NCBI RefSeq assembly: GCF_019263585.2
Contig: NZ_JADQDF010000001.1
Location: forward strand, 2,790,001 to 2,854,000
DNA length: 64,000 bases
Source of the DNA: Pseudonocardia oceani
GTDB lineage: Bacteria; Actinomycetota; Actinomycetes; Mycobacteriales; Pseudonocardiaceae
Direction: 5' to 3'
Position numbers and translations under genes: made by a program
The notes under the pieces: model-generated
The model's database searches: none
Told to the model about the DNA's origin: nothing
The model's input: only the letters and a program-made list of their open reading frames with translations
Shown here: positions 8,184 to 15,606 of the stretch, piece by piece
Layout: every line of letters starts with the position of its first letter
How positions within the stretch are numbered: position 1 is the stretch's first letter

Positions 8184-8356
8184 CCGCGGCGACCGCGGCG
8201 CTGACCGACACCTTCCGGGAGGTCATGGCGGGCGTCTGCACACCGGTGTCGGTGGTCACGGTCATGGTGGACGGCCGGCCGCACGGCACGACGGTCAGTG
8301 GTTCGTGGCCAGGACTGTGGCCAAAGATCAACCAGCTGGCCCGAGAAAAGATCTAG
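8180..8356 (+). pseudogene. Truncated flavin reductase (two-component monooxygenase reductase)
   Basis: From the GTG at 8180 the first 40 or so codons read TDTFREVMAGVCTPVSVVTV then MVDGRPHGTTVSG, the N-terminus of flavin reductase-domain proteins such as HsaB. Those normally continue into SAFASLSLDPP over about 160 residues. Here homology stops near 8300 and a foreign tail (SWPGLWPKINQLAREKI) runs to a stop at 8354-8356. The gene is therefore broken, 41 bases before a tRNA-Arg gene. It was evidently the reductase partner of the two upstream monooxygenases, so that role must now be met from elsewhere. Confidence 0.7.
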
Positions 8357-8384
8357 CCCTGACCGTTTGTGCTGGTCAGGGCTA
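8354..8384. terminator. Perfect 11-bp hairpin between catabolic operon and tRNA-Arg
   Basis: tagccctgacc (8354-8364) and ggtcagggcta (8374-8384) form a perfect 11-bp stem with a 9-base loop. There is no T-run, which is common for actinobacterial terminators. The position suits termination of the minus-strand tRNA-Arg transcript and of the truncated operon. Confidence 0.6.
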
Positions 8385-8396
8385 GTGTGACGGTGG

Positions 8397-8469
8397 TGCG
8401 CCCGAAGGGATTCGAACCCCTAACCTTCTGATCCGTAGTCAGATGCTCTATCCGTTGAGCTACGGGCGC
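8397..8469 (-). tRNA. tRNA-Arg (anticodon ACG)
   Basis: The minus strand folds into a complete cloverleaf. The acceptor is GCGCCCG/CGGGCGC with discriminator A, the anticodon loop is CTACGGA giving ACG, and the T loop is TTCGAAT. CCA is not encoded. Its 3' end points left, toward the catabolic island, which is the usual geometry for an integration site. Confidence 0.95.
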
Positions 8470-8514
8470 ATGATCTTCAGTTGTACCTCGGCAGCCTAAC
8501 AGGCCACGTCGGAG

Positions 8515-8604
8515 CGGAGGCTCCGGGATTTGAACCCGGGATGGGGGGTTACCCCAAACCGCATTAGCAGTGCGGCGCCATAGACCAGACTAGGCGAAGC
8601 CTCC
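8515..8604 (-). tRNA. tRNA-Ser (anticodon GCT)
   Basis: This is a 90-base class II tRNA on the minus strand. The acceptor is GGAGGCT/AGCCTCC with discriminator G, the anticodon loop CTGCTAA sits on stem CCGCA/TGCGG and gives GCT, and there is a long variable arm and a T loop TTCAAAT. It lies 45 bases upstream of tRNA-Arg and the two may be co-transcribed. Confidence 0.95.
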
Positions 8605-8648
8605 CGAAGCCGTACCTGCACAACCTTACTAGACCCTCCCGGGCCGCT

Positions 8649-10613
8649 TCACGACCCCCCGGGCGCGAGGGCGAGGAAGGGGGCGAGGGCGTCCGGGTTC
8701 TGCAGCGCGCCCCTGCTCACGGCCTTGTCCGGGGCCACGCCGGCGAGGATCTTCTTGACCGGCACCTCGCACTTCTTGCCGTTGAGCGTGCGCGGGATCG
8801 CGTCGACGACGACGAACCGGTCGGGCACGTGCCGCGGCGAGAGCTCGGTGCGCAGGGCCTTGCGGAGGTCGGGCTCGACGTCGGCCAGCTCGGCCCCCGG
8901 CGCGAGCACCAGGAAGCACAGCAGCGCGCCCTCGTCGCGGGCGCCGAGCTCGGTGGTGTCGATCACGAGGGCATCGGCGACGGACTCGAACGCCTCCACG
9001 ACGGCGTAGAAGTCGGCCGTGCCCATGCGGACGCCGCCGCGGTTGAGCGTGGAGTCGCTGCGCCCGTAGATGACGTAGGAGCCGCGCGGGGTGACGCGCA
9101 CCCAGTCGCCGTGGCGCCAGGCGCCGGGAAAGTCCTCGAAGTAGGCCTCGCGCAGGCGCGAGCCGTCGGGGTCGTTCCAGAACATCACCGGCATGGAGGG
9201 AGTCGGGTCGGTGATGACCAGCTCCCCCACCTCGTCGACGAGCTCCTCGCCCTTCTCGTCGAAGGCCACGACGTTCGCGCCGAGCGCCGCGCAGGAGATC
9301 TCGCCCATCCACACGGGCACGTTCGGCGCGGAGCCGACGAACGCCGCGCACACGTCGGTGCCGCCGGAGACCGAGCAGATCTGCACGTGCTCGCCGACGG
9401 CGTCGCCGATCCAGCGGAAGCCGTCCTCCGACAGCGGGGCGCCGGTGGAACCGATGGCGCGCAGCGAGGAGAGGTCGAACTGGTCGCGCGGGCGCAGGCC
9501 GGCCTTGAGCGAGGCCTGGATGTAGGGCGCCGACACCCCGAAGTAGGTGACGCGGTGCCGCTCGGCGAGCTTCCAGAGCGTGCCGAGGTCGGGGTGGCCG
9601 GGGTTGCCGTCGTAGAGCACCACGGTGGAGCCGACGAGCAGCCCGCCGATGAGCAGGTTCCACATCATCCAGCCGGTGGTGGTGAACCAGAAGAACCGCT
9701 CGCCCGGCCCGAGCTCCATCTGCAGCCCGAGCGCCTTCACGTGCTCGACCACGATGCCGCCGTGCCCGTGCACGATGCCCTTGGGCAGGCCCGTGGTGCC
9801 CGAGGAGTAGAGCACCCAGAGCGGGTGGTCGAACGGCACGGGCTCGAACTCCAGCGGCCCCTGCTCGGCGGTGAACTCCGCCCACGGCGTGGTGCCGTCG
9901 AGGGTCGCGGCCTCGTCGAGGTAGGGCACGAGGACGGTCTGGCGCAGCGTCGGCAGCTGCGCCTGCAGGGCCGTCACGGTCGGGCGGATGTCGTAGCGCC
10001 TGCCGCCGTAGACGTAGCCGTCGACGGCGACGAGCACGGTCGGCTCGATCTGTGCGAAGCGGTCGTGCACGGCGCGCGCTCCGAAGTCCGGGGAGCACGA
10101 CGACCAAATCGCGCCGAGGCTCGCCGCGGCCAGGAACGCCACGAGCGTCTCGGTGGAGTTCGGGGCCAGCGCGACGACCCGGTCGCCGACGCCGACGCCC
10201 GCGCGCACCAGGCCGGCGCGGGCGCGGCCGACGGCCTCGCGCAGCTCGGCGTGGGTGACGGTGCGCTCCAGGCCGTCCTCGCGGGCGAACAGCAGCGCCA
10301 CGTCGTCGTCGGAGCGGCCGGGGCCCTCGCTCAGGGCGTGCTCGGCGTAGTTGAGCGTGGCGCCGGGGAACCACTCCGCGCCGGGCATCGCGCGCGAACC
10401 CAGGACCGCCGTCGGCTCCGTCCGGAAGCGAACGTTCATGAACTCCGCGACCGCCGACCAGAACCCCTCGAGGTCCTCGGTGGACCAGCGCTGCAGTGCG
10501 GCGTAGTCGTCGGCGTCGACGCCGCGGTGCTCGCGCACCCAGGCGGTGAACGCCGCGAGCGGGCCGGCGTGATCGGGATCAGGAGCCCACAGGACGGCGG
10601 GGGTCTCGGACAT
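8649..10613 (-). CDS. Acetoacetate--CoA ligase
   Basis: This 654-residue protein matches the length and architecture of acetoacetyl-CoA synthetases. It has an N-terminal ACS-type extension (FWSAVAEFMNVRF, then PGAEWFPGATLNYAEHAL), the P-loop YSSGTTGLPKGIVH, the region TTTGWMMWN, and a C-terminal domain with YGRSDSTLNRGGVRMG and the catalytic Lys near RTLNGKKCEVPVKKIL. It activates acetoacetate to acetoacetyl-CoA, allowing ketone-body or branched-chain carbon to re-enter metabolism. The start is taken at the ATG encoding MSETPAVLW; another ATG lies four codons upstream and no ribosome site separates them. It is followed by a dispersed intergenic repeat. Confidence 0.92.
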   Translation of the reverse strand: MSETPAVLWAPDPDHAGPLAAFTAWVREHRGVDADDYAALQRWSTEDLEGFWSAVAEFMNVRFRTEPTAVLGSRAMPGAEWFPGATLNYAEHALSEGPGRSDDDVALLFAREDGLERTVTHAELREAVGRARAGLVRAGVGVGDRVVALAPNSTETLVAFLAAASLGAIWSSCSPDFGARAVHDRFAQIEPTVLVAVDGYVYGGRRYDIRPTVTALQAQLPTLRQTVLVPYLDEAATLDGTTPWAEFTAEQGPLEFEPVPFDHPLWVLYSSGTTGLPKGIVHGHGGIVVEHVKALGLQMELGPGERFFWFTTTGWMMWNLLIGGLLVGSTVVLYDGNPGHPDLGTLWKLAERHRVTYFGVSAPYIQASLKAGLRPRDQFDLSSLRAIGSTGAPLSEDGFRWIGDAVGEHVQICSVSGGTDVCAAFVGSAPNVPVWMGEISCAALGANVVAFDEKGEELVDEVGELVITDPTPSMPVMFWNDPDGSRLREAYFEDFPGAWRHGDWVRVTPRGSYVIYGRSDSTLNRGGVRMGTADFYAVVEAFESVADALVIDTTELGARDEGALLCFLVLAPGAELADVEPDLRKALRTELSPRHVPDRFVVVDAIPRTLNGKKCEVPVKKILAGVAPDKAVSRGALQNPDALAPFLALAPGGS

Positions 10614-10700
10614 GGGCGCCAGCATCGCAACCACGGACCGCCGCGCGCCAGGGTGTGGCGCACACATCACCGTCGACGGCTGTGGGTCCCGACGACGTCC

Positions 10701-10736
10701 GCGACTCGCCCTCCACGAGAGCCCGACTCGCGGGGG
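10701..10736. repeat. Dispersed intergenic repeat, copy 1
   Basis: The core cccgactcgcgg (10722-10733) follows a related half-site gcgactcgcc (10701-10710). The same core occurs at 23943, 32156 (inverted) and 44459, always between genes. This copy lies between the stop of the dienelactone-hydrolase-like gene and the start of acetoacetate--CoA ligase. Confidence 0.5.
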
Positions 10737-10738
10737 CG

Positions 10739-11437
10739 TCAGCGCAGGTGCGAGTCGAACCAGTTGAGCGTGCGCTGCCAGGCGTCGGCGGCCGCGTCGG
10801 GGTCGGAGTCGAAGCGGTAGCCGGTGCGCGGGTAGACGACGAGGTCGGTGGCCTGCTCGGACTTCGCGGCGGCGTCGCGCAGCTGCTCGATCTCCGGGTC
10901 GCGCTCGCCCTCGGTGTTCTCGCCGTAGATGCCCAGCCACGGGCAGGTGAGCCCCGGGGCGGCGTCGACGAGGGGCAGCAGCCCGCTCGACGGGTTGTCG
11001 GCGATGCCCTCCCCCGCGACGGTGACGGCCGCACCGAGCGTGCGCTGCGCCGCCACCAGGAGGGCGACGGACCCGCCGAGGTCGAAGCCGATGACGCCCA
11101 TCCGGTCCGACGCGACGTCGCGCTCGGCGAGCCAACCGAAGGCGGTGTCGGTGTCGGCCATGACCTGCTCGCCGTCGAGGCGGTCGACCTGCTGCTGCAC
11201 CTGGCCGTCGTCGCCGTCGACCTCGTCGGCGCCGTCGCGGTGGTACAGGTGAGGGGCCACGGTGAGCCACCCGTCGGCAGCGAGGCCGCTGACGAGCCCC
11301 CGAACCGTGTCCGTGACGCCCCGCGCCTCGTGCAGCACGACGATGCCCCCGCGGACCGGGCTGACCGGCTCTCCGACGGTGAGCCGCAACTCGCTGCCGT
11401 CGACCAGGGGTACGGTCTCCGTGCGGATGTCGGTCAT
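10739..11437 (-). CDS. Dienelactone hydrolase-fold protein with degenerate active site
   Basis: This is a 232-residue alpha/beta-hydrolase of the dienelactone hydrolase family (GGIVVLHEARGV, MGVIGFDLGGSVALL, LVVYPRTGYRF). Family members use a Cys-Asp-His triad, with Cys in a GFCxGG elbow and His in a YPGAxHGF motif. Here the Cys position is Asp119 (GFDLGG) and the His position is Tyr207 (TGYRF), so classical hydrolysis is unlikely. The protein may be a binding or regulatory homologue, or use different chemistry. It has no operon partner except acetoacetate--CoA ligase downstream on the same strand. Confidence 0.75.
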   Translation of the reverse strand: MTDIRTETVPLVDGSELRLTVGEPVSPVRGGIVVLHEARGVTDTVRGLVSGLAADGWLTVAPHLYHRDGADEVDGDDGQVQQQVDRLDGEQVMADTDTAFGWLAERDVASDRMGVIGFDLGGSVALLVAAQRTLGAAVTVAGEGIADNPSSGLLPLVDAAPGLTCPWLGIYGENTEGERDPEIEQLRDAAAKSEQATDLVVYPRTGYRFDSDPDAAADAWQRTLNWFDSHLR

Positions 11438-11485
11438 GCTCACAGCGTGGCACGACTCTGCCGAACGGACGGGACCGGGCGGCAT

Positions 11486-12550
11486 ATGGTGACGCGCGTG
11501 ACGACGATCCGGCCCGACCTCGCGGCCCTCCCCGCCTACGTCCCCGGCCGCGTGGTCCCCGGCGCGATCAAGCTCGCGAGCAACGAGGTCCCGCTGCCGC
11601 CGACCCCGCCGGTGCTGGCCGCTGTCGCCGAGGCCGCCGCGGCCGGCAACCGCTACCCCGACCTCGCCGTCGTCGGCCTCACGGCCCGCCTGGCGCGGAG
11701 CCTGGGCGTCGACGCCGACCGGATCGCCACCGGCTGCGGCTCGGTGAGCATCTGCCAGCAGCTCGTGCAGGCCACCTGCCTGCACCCCGAGGACGAGGTC
11801 GTCTTCGCGTGGCGCTCGTTCGAGGCCTACCCGATCGTCACGCAGATCGGCGGGGCCACCGCCCGCACGGTCCCGCTCACCGACGACTTCCGCCACGACC
11901 TCGACGCGATGGCCGCCGCCGTCGGCCCGCGCACGCGCCTGGTGATGGTGTGCAGTCCCAACAACCCGACGGGCACCGTCGTCACCCGCGCGGAGCTGGA
12001 GCGGTTCCTCGACGCGGTCGGCCCCGACGTCGTCGTCGCCCTCGACGAGGCCTACCACGAGTACGTCACCGATCCCGAGGCCGTCGACGGGCTGGACGTG
12101 CTCGACGCGCACCCGAACCTGGTCGTCCTGCGCACGTTCTCCAAGGCCTACCGCCTCGCCGCGCTGCGGGTCGGCTACGCGGTCGCGGCGCCGGAGATCG
12201 CGGCCGCGCTGCGCAAGGTCTGTGCGCCCTTCAGCGTGAGCTCGGTGGCGCAGGCGGGCGCGATCGCCGCCCTCGACGACGCCGCGAACCTCCTGGCGGC
12301 GTGCGCGGAGGTTGTCGACGAGCGGGTGCGGGTCCGCGACACCCTGCTCGCCGCCGGCTTCACCGTACCGCCGACGCAGGCCAACTTCGTCTGGCTGGCC
12401 CTGGGCGGGCGCACCGCCGACTTCGCCGCACACTGCCTCGACCACAAGGTCGTCGTGCGGCCGTTCCACCCCGACGGCGTACGGGTGACGGTGTCGAGCC
12501 CTGCGGAGAACGACGCGTTCCTGACCGCGGCCGGATCGTTCCCGAACTGA
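11486..12550 (+). CDS. Aromatic amino acid / histidinol-phosphate aminotransferase (HisC/Pat-like)
   Basis: This 354-residue PLP fold-type I enzyme has KLASNEVPLPP at the N-terminus, SPNNPTGTV (about residues 155-163), VALDEAYHEY and the PLP-lysine segment TFSKAYRLAALRVGYA. These match the short HisC/Pat family that transaminates phenylpyruvate-type acids or imidazole-acetol phosphate. The absence of his genes nearby favours Pat. The ATG at 11486 is chosen; a GTG four codons later is also possible. It is divergent from the dienelactone-hydrolase-like gene, with only 48 bases between starts. Confidence 0.85.
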   Translation: MVTRVTTIRPDLAALPAYVPGRVVPGAIKLASNEVPLPPTPPVLAAVAEAAAAGNRYPDLAVVGLTARLARSLGVDADRIATGCGSVSICQQLVQATCLHPEDEVVFAWRSFEAYPIVTQIGGATARTVPLTDDFRHDLDAMAAAVGPRTRLVMVCSPNNPTGTVVTRAELERFLDAVGPDVVVALDEAYHEYVTDPEAVDGLDVLDAHPNLVVLRTFSKAYRLAALRVGYAVAAPEIAAALRKVCAPFSVSSVAQAGAIAALDDAANLLAACAEVVDERVRVRDTLLAAGFTVPPTQANFVWLALGGRTADFAAHCLDHKVVVRPFHPDGVRVTVSSPAENDAFLTAAGSFPN

Positions 12551-12586
12551 CTGCCGCGGGGCCACGATCTGCGGTTCACTGGATCC

Positions 12587-12988
12587 ATGAGCTCCTACCC
12601 GCCGCCCGGACAGGGCCCCTGGCCGCAGCAGCCCGGCCCGTCGGGCGCGATGGTCCCCTCAGAGGACCGCAACTGGGCCGTCGGCGCCCACCTCGGCAGC
12701 TTCGCGGCCGCCTACGTCGCCCTCGGTCTCATCGCGCCGCTGATCGTGCTGCTGGCGCGCGGGGGGCAGTCGCCGTTCGTGCGGCGCCAGGCGATCGAGT
12801 CGCTCAACTTCCAGATCAACGCACTCGTCATCATCGCGATCGGCTGGCTGCTGGCCATCGTGCTGATCGGGTTCGCGATCCTCGCGGTGTACGGCGTCTT
12901 CTACGTCATCGTGGTCGTGATGGCCACGATCAAGGCGTCGCGCGGCGAAGACTTCCGCTACCCCCTCACCATCCGCCTCATCCGCTAG
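12587..12988 (+). CDS. DUF4870 domain-containing membrane protein
   Basis: This 133-residue protein has a Pro/Gln-rich N-terminus (about 1-25). DUF4870 hallmarks follow: EDRNWAVGAHLGSFAAAYV, then QSPFVRRQAIESLNFQ, and three predicted membrane segments (about 37-60, 82-110). Function in this family is unknown. It precedes another small membrane stress protein, and both are probably envelope-located. Confidence 0.85.
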   Translation: MSSYPPPGQGPWPQQPGPSGAMVPSEDRNWAVGAHLGSFAAAYVALGLIAPLIVLLARGGQSPFVRRQAIESLNFQINALVIIAIGWLLAIVLIGFAILAVYGVFYVIVVVMATIKASRGEDFRYPLTIRLIR

Positions 12989-13146
12989 TTCCGGACGCGG
13001 AGGTCCGCCTTCCCACTCCGTTGTCGCAGGTCACAGCACGATCACGAATCGGTGCACGATCGGGGTGGGCCGTGTCGCCGGCGGCGCGCCGCGAGCGCCC
13101 GGCACATACTTCCGCCGCCCCACCTCGGGGCTCTGAGGAGGATTTC

Positions 13147-13413
13147 ATGGGCATCATCGGGTGGATCATCGTCGGCGGCCTCATGGGCGCGCTGGCCAAG
13201 TACATCCTTCCGGGCAAGGACCCGGGCGGCATCATCGTCACGATCATCATCGGCGTCGTCGGCGGCCTGCTCGGCGGCTTCATCGGCTCCGCCGTGTTCG
13301 GCGTGTCCACAGGCGGGTTCTTCGAGATCCGCACCTGGCTGATCGCGCTGGTCGGCGCGCTGCTGCTGCTGGGCATCTACCGCCTGGTGACCGGGCGCCG
13401 CGTCGCCCGCTGA
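13147..13413 (+). CDS. GlsB/YeaQ/YmgE family stress-response membrane protein
   Basis: This 88-residue, very hydrophobic protein has glycine-rich membrane helices (MGIIGWIIVGGLMGALAKYI, then GVVGGLLGGFIGSAVFG, then LIALVGALLLLGIYRL) and a basic tail GRRVAR. This is the transglycosylase-associated/YeaQ family pattern, whose members are induced by general stress in many bacteria. A perfect GAGGAG ribosome site lies 6 bases before the ATG. A strong hairpin terminator follows the stop. Confidence 0.9.
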   Translation: MGIIGWIIVGGLMGALAKYILPGKDPGGIIVTIIIGVVGGLLGGFIGSAVFGVSTGGFFEIRTWLIALVGALLLLGIYRLVTGRRVAR

Positions 13414-13430
13414 CCCCACCGGTCCCGTCC

Positions 13431-13460
13431 GGCGCCTCCGCAGTCCGCTGCGGAGGCGCC
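13431..13460. terminator. Bidirectional terminator, 13-bp perfect stem
   Basis: ggcgcctccgcag (13431-13443) and ctgcggaggcgcc (13448-13460) pair perfectly around the 4-base loop tccg. It lies 18 bases after the YeaQ-family stop and 10 bases before the stop of the convergent response regulator, so it can serve both. Confidence 0.85.
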
Positions 13461-13469
13461 GTTCGCGTC

Positions 13470-14201
13470 TCAGGGCTCGAGCACGTAGCCGGCGCCGCGG
13501 ACGGTGCGGATGCGCTCCGGTCCGATCTTGCGCCGCAGGTAGGAGATGTAGACCTGCACCAGGTTGGCCGACGCCGGCTCCGACCACACCTCGCGCGCCA
13601 GCCGGTCGGGTGACAGGACCTCCCCCGGCTCGCCGAGCATCGTCTTGAGCAGGGCGAACTCGGTGGGCGAGAGCGAGACCTGCTGACCGTCGACGGTGAC
13701 GTCGCCGAACTCCGTGTCGACGACGAGCTCACCGTGCCGCAGCACCGCGTGGTCGACGGCCGGGCCCATCCGCAGCCGCAGCCGGATGCGCGCCGCGAGC
13801 TCGTCGACGGCGAACGGGCGGAGCACGTAGTCGTCGCGGTCGCCGCGCAGCAGGTGCAGCAGCCCGGCGCGTCGCTCACGCGGGGTGACCGCGATGACAG
13901 GCGTCTGCGGCGACTCGTTCTGCACCGCGGCGAGCACCGACGCCTGGTCGGGCCCGGGCAGCTCGACGTCGAGGACGATGAGCGCAGGGTCACGGGAGCG
14001 GACGGCGTCGAGGACGCCGATGCCGTGGCCGACGGGGCTGACGCTGACGCCCTCGGACCGCAGAGCGCGCAGCACGGAGGCCGACGCCGCGGTCGGGGGC
14101 AGCGCCAGCAGGACGTGATCGACCTGGGGTACGGGCACGCGTGGCTGGGGAATGACCGGCACGTGCGTGGACGCACCCCCTGGGGGAGCAGCAGGGAGCA
14201 T
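13470..14201 (-). CDS. OmpR/PhoB-type winged-helix response regulator with atypical receiver
   Basis: This is a 243-residue protein. The receiver domain (about 27-140) keeps the phospho-acceptor Asp (ALIVLDVELPG, D78). It lacks the acidic pair normally found after the first strand (VLLALPPTA instead of a VVDD-type sequence), and the invariant Lys is Arg128 (YVLRPF). The C-terminal trans_reg domain is intact, with SPTEFALLKTML, then VQVYISYLRRKIG and IRTVRGAGYVLEP. No histidine kinase gene is adjacent. An Ala/Pro-rich N-terminal extension of about 25 residues makes the start uncertain. It may be regulated without phosphorylation. Confidence 0.85.
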   Translation of the reverse strand: MLPAAPPGGASTHVPVIPQPRVPVPQVDHVLLALPPTAASASVLRALRSEGVSVSPVGHGIGVLDAVRSRDPALIVLDVELPGPDQASVLAAVQNESPQTPVIAVTPRERRAGLLHLLRGDRDDYVLRPFAVDELAARIRLRLRMGPAVDHAVLRHGELVVDTEFGDVTVDGQQVSLSPTEFALLKTMLGEPGEVLSPDRLAREVWSEPASANLVQVYISYLRRKIGPERIRTVRGAGYVLEP

Positions 14202-14444
14202 CGGTGACCACTCTGCCGCATCCCCGACCGGAGTAACAATCCGCTAACGAGGCGACATCACCCGTCGGTGGAGCGGTCGTGACGCGCTGCTGAGAACAGA
14301 GCTGCTCCGAACGGAGTACTACTCACCCACAGGAGACCGTTCATCGCGCTCTCCGGCGCGCCGGAACGACCTGTGGGCGCGCACGCGCAACCCGCGCTCT
14401 CAGGTTCGGCGATCACGCGCCGTCATTTTCTACTGTTCCGGCCC

Positions 14445-15242
14445 ATGCGACGGAAACCCTCCGCTGAGGTCGGTCGCTCGGAGACCACCGCCGAGCTGAT
14501 CGCCCGCATCAGCGCCGAGCGCGACGCCCCGGTGGAGTCCACCGGGCGTCACGCCGTCCTCACCGCTCCCCCTCGGACGACGACGGCCCGCTCCCGCACC
14601 ACCGCCGAGCCGGCGCTCCGGCGCCCGCGCCGCCCCGCGGCCGACCACACGGCGCCCCCGACCGGCCCACACGCCCTCGAGCCCGCTCCCCGCGTCCCGG
14701 CTCCCCGCGCGCCCGCACCGGCGGCCCTCCCGGTCGCCGACGACGAGCCGTCCCTGCTGCGCACCGGGCCGATCGGGCCGCCCGTGCCCGCAGGCCCGCC
14801 CGCGGCGCCGGCTCGCCGGCGCCGGGCCGTCGAGGAACCGTCCGCCGGCCTGCGCGAGCTCCCCGTCGAGGAGGACGTGCTCCACGACCCGGAGGCCGAC
14901 GAGACCCCGACGACCGTCCTGCACTTCGTCGCCCCGGACGCGCCGGCTCCCCGACGGCCCGTGCGGATGCTCGTGACGGGCGCGCTGGTGGCGGTCGCGA
15001 TGGTCGTCGTCGGGGCGGCCGCGGCGGGCTGGTTCGGCGGGACGACCCAGAACGCCCCCGCGCGGCTCACCGCAGTGACGAACGGCGTCGTGCCGGCGCC
15101 GGCCCCGACCGGGCCGACGGTCCCGGCACCGGTGGGTGCCGCACCCGCGGAGGCCGCACCGGCCCCCGCAGCGGAGCCGGCCGCCGACGTCCGGCTGACC
15201 GGCGGCGCCGTGCCGCCCGCCGACACCTCCTACGGCTACTGA
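14445..15242 (+). CDS. Hypothetical single-pass membrane protein with Pro/Ala-rich domains
   Basis: This is a 265-residue protein of no recognised family. The first 190 or so residues are charged and Pro/Arg-rich and presumably cytoplasmic. A single membrane helix follows at about 184-206 (MLVTGALVAVAMVVVGAAAA), then an Ala/Pro-rich extracytoplasmic tail ending DTSYGY. The layout resembles actinobacterial septum- or wall-associated low-complexity proteins, but no domain is visible. The ATG at 14445 (MRRKPSAEV) is preferred over an in-frame start at 14373, which gives an unlikely leader; no clear ribosome site is seen. Confidence 0.55.
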   Translation: MRRKPSAEVGRSETTAELIARISAERDAPVESTGRHAVLTAPPRTTTARSRTTAEPALRRPRRPAADHTAPPTGPHALEPAPRVPAPRAPAPAALPVADDEPSLLRTGPIGPPVPAGPPAAPARRRRAVEEPSAGLRELPVEEDVLHDPEADETPTTVLHFVAPDAPAPRRPVRMLVTGALVAVAMVVVGAAAAGWFGGTTQNAPARLTAVTNGVVPAPAPTGPTVPAPVGAAPAEAAPAPAAEPAADVRLTGGAVPPADTSYGY

Positions 15243-15247
15243 GCCCA

Positions 15248-15286
15248 CCCCATCCCGCCCGGCGCTCCCCACCGGGCGGGACGGGG
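15248..15286. terminator. Bidirectional terminator between convergent genes
   Basis: tcccgcccgg (15253-15262) pairs with ccgggcggga (15272-15281). The stem extends past one mismatch with cccc (15248-15251) against gggg (15283-15286). It occupies the gap between the stop at 15242 and the convergent stop at 15293. Confidence 0.75.
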
Positions 15287-15292
15287 CGTTCC

Positions 15293-15511
15293 TCAGATCG
15301 CGCGCTTGGTGTGCGGGCGCGGCCCGCGACCACCGCGGGTGGCGTCGCCCTGCGGGCCGACGTGGCCCGGCTGGCGCGGGTTGCGCGCCTTGGCCCGGCG
15401 GGCGGCCCGGTTGAGCGGCGCCTCCGGCTCCTCGGGCGCCCCGGCGTCGTCGACGACGGGATCGGGCTCGGGCTGGGATTCCGGCTTCGGCGCGGACTTC
15501 GACTCGGACAC
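15293..15511 (-). CDS. Small conserved hypothetical actinobacterial protein
   Basis: This is a 72-residue, highly charged protein with an acidic Pro/Glu-rich N-terminal half and a basic C-terminal half containing LNRAARRAKARNPR and ending RPHTKRAI. A GTG start at 15511 is fixed by GGAGG about seven bases upstream; the longer open frame beyond it is not coding. It has no catalytic features and is probably disordered. The NRAARRAKAR element suggests nucleic-acid or ribosome association, which is speculation. Confidence 0.6.
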   Translation of the reverse strand: MSESKSAPKPESQPEPDPVVDDAGAPEEPEAPLNRAARRAKARNPRQPGHVGPQGDATRGGRGPRPHTKRAI

Positions 15512-15606
15512 GGCAGACCTCCGGTGGAGTGGGGAACGGTGACGGCGGCGGATCAGGAGATCACCGGCGGAGCCTAGCCCGCACCGCCTCCCGCCTCCTC
15601 CTCCTT

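Noticed and set aside
1..8356. Second tRNA-Arg att copy within the window
   Set aside because: No duplicate of the tRNA-Arg 3' end was found left of 8397. If it exists it lies outside the window.
8649..11453. 934-codon frame apparently fusing acetoacetate--CoA ligase to a longer N-terminus
   Set aside because: The ligase family starts at MSETPAVLW (10613). The upstream part overlaps the dienelactone-hydrolase-like gene in another frame and is low-complexity.
11486..12550. Firm assignment as HisC of histidine biosynthesis
   Set aside because: No other his genes are nearby and the short form resembles the aromatic aminotransferase Pat, so a joint description was kept.
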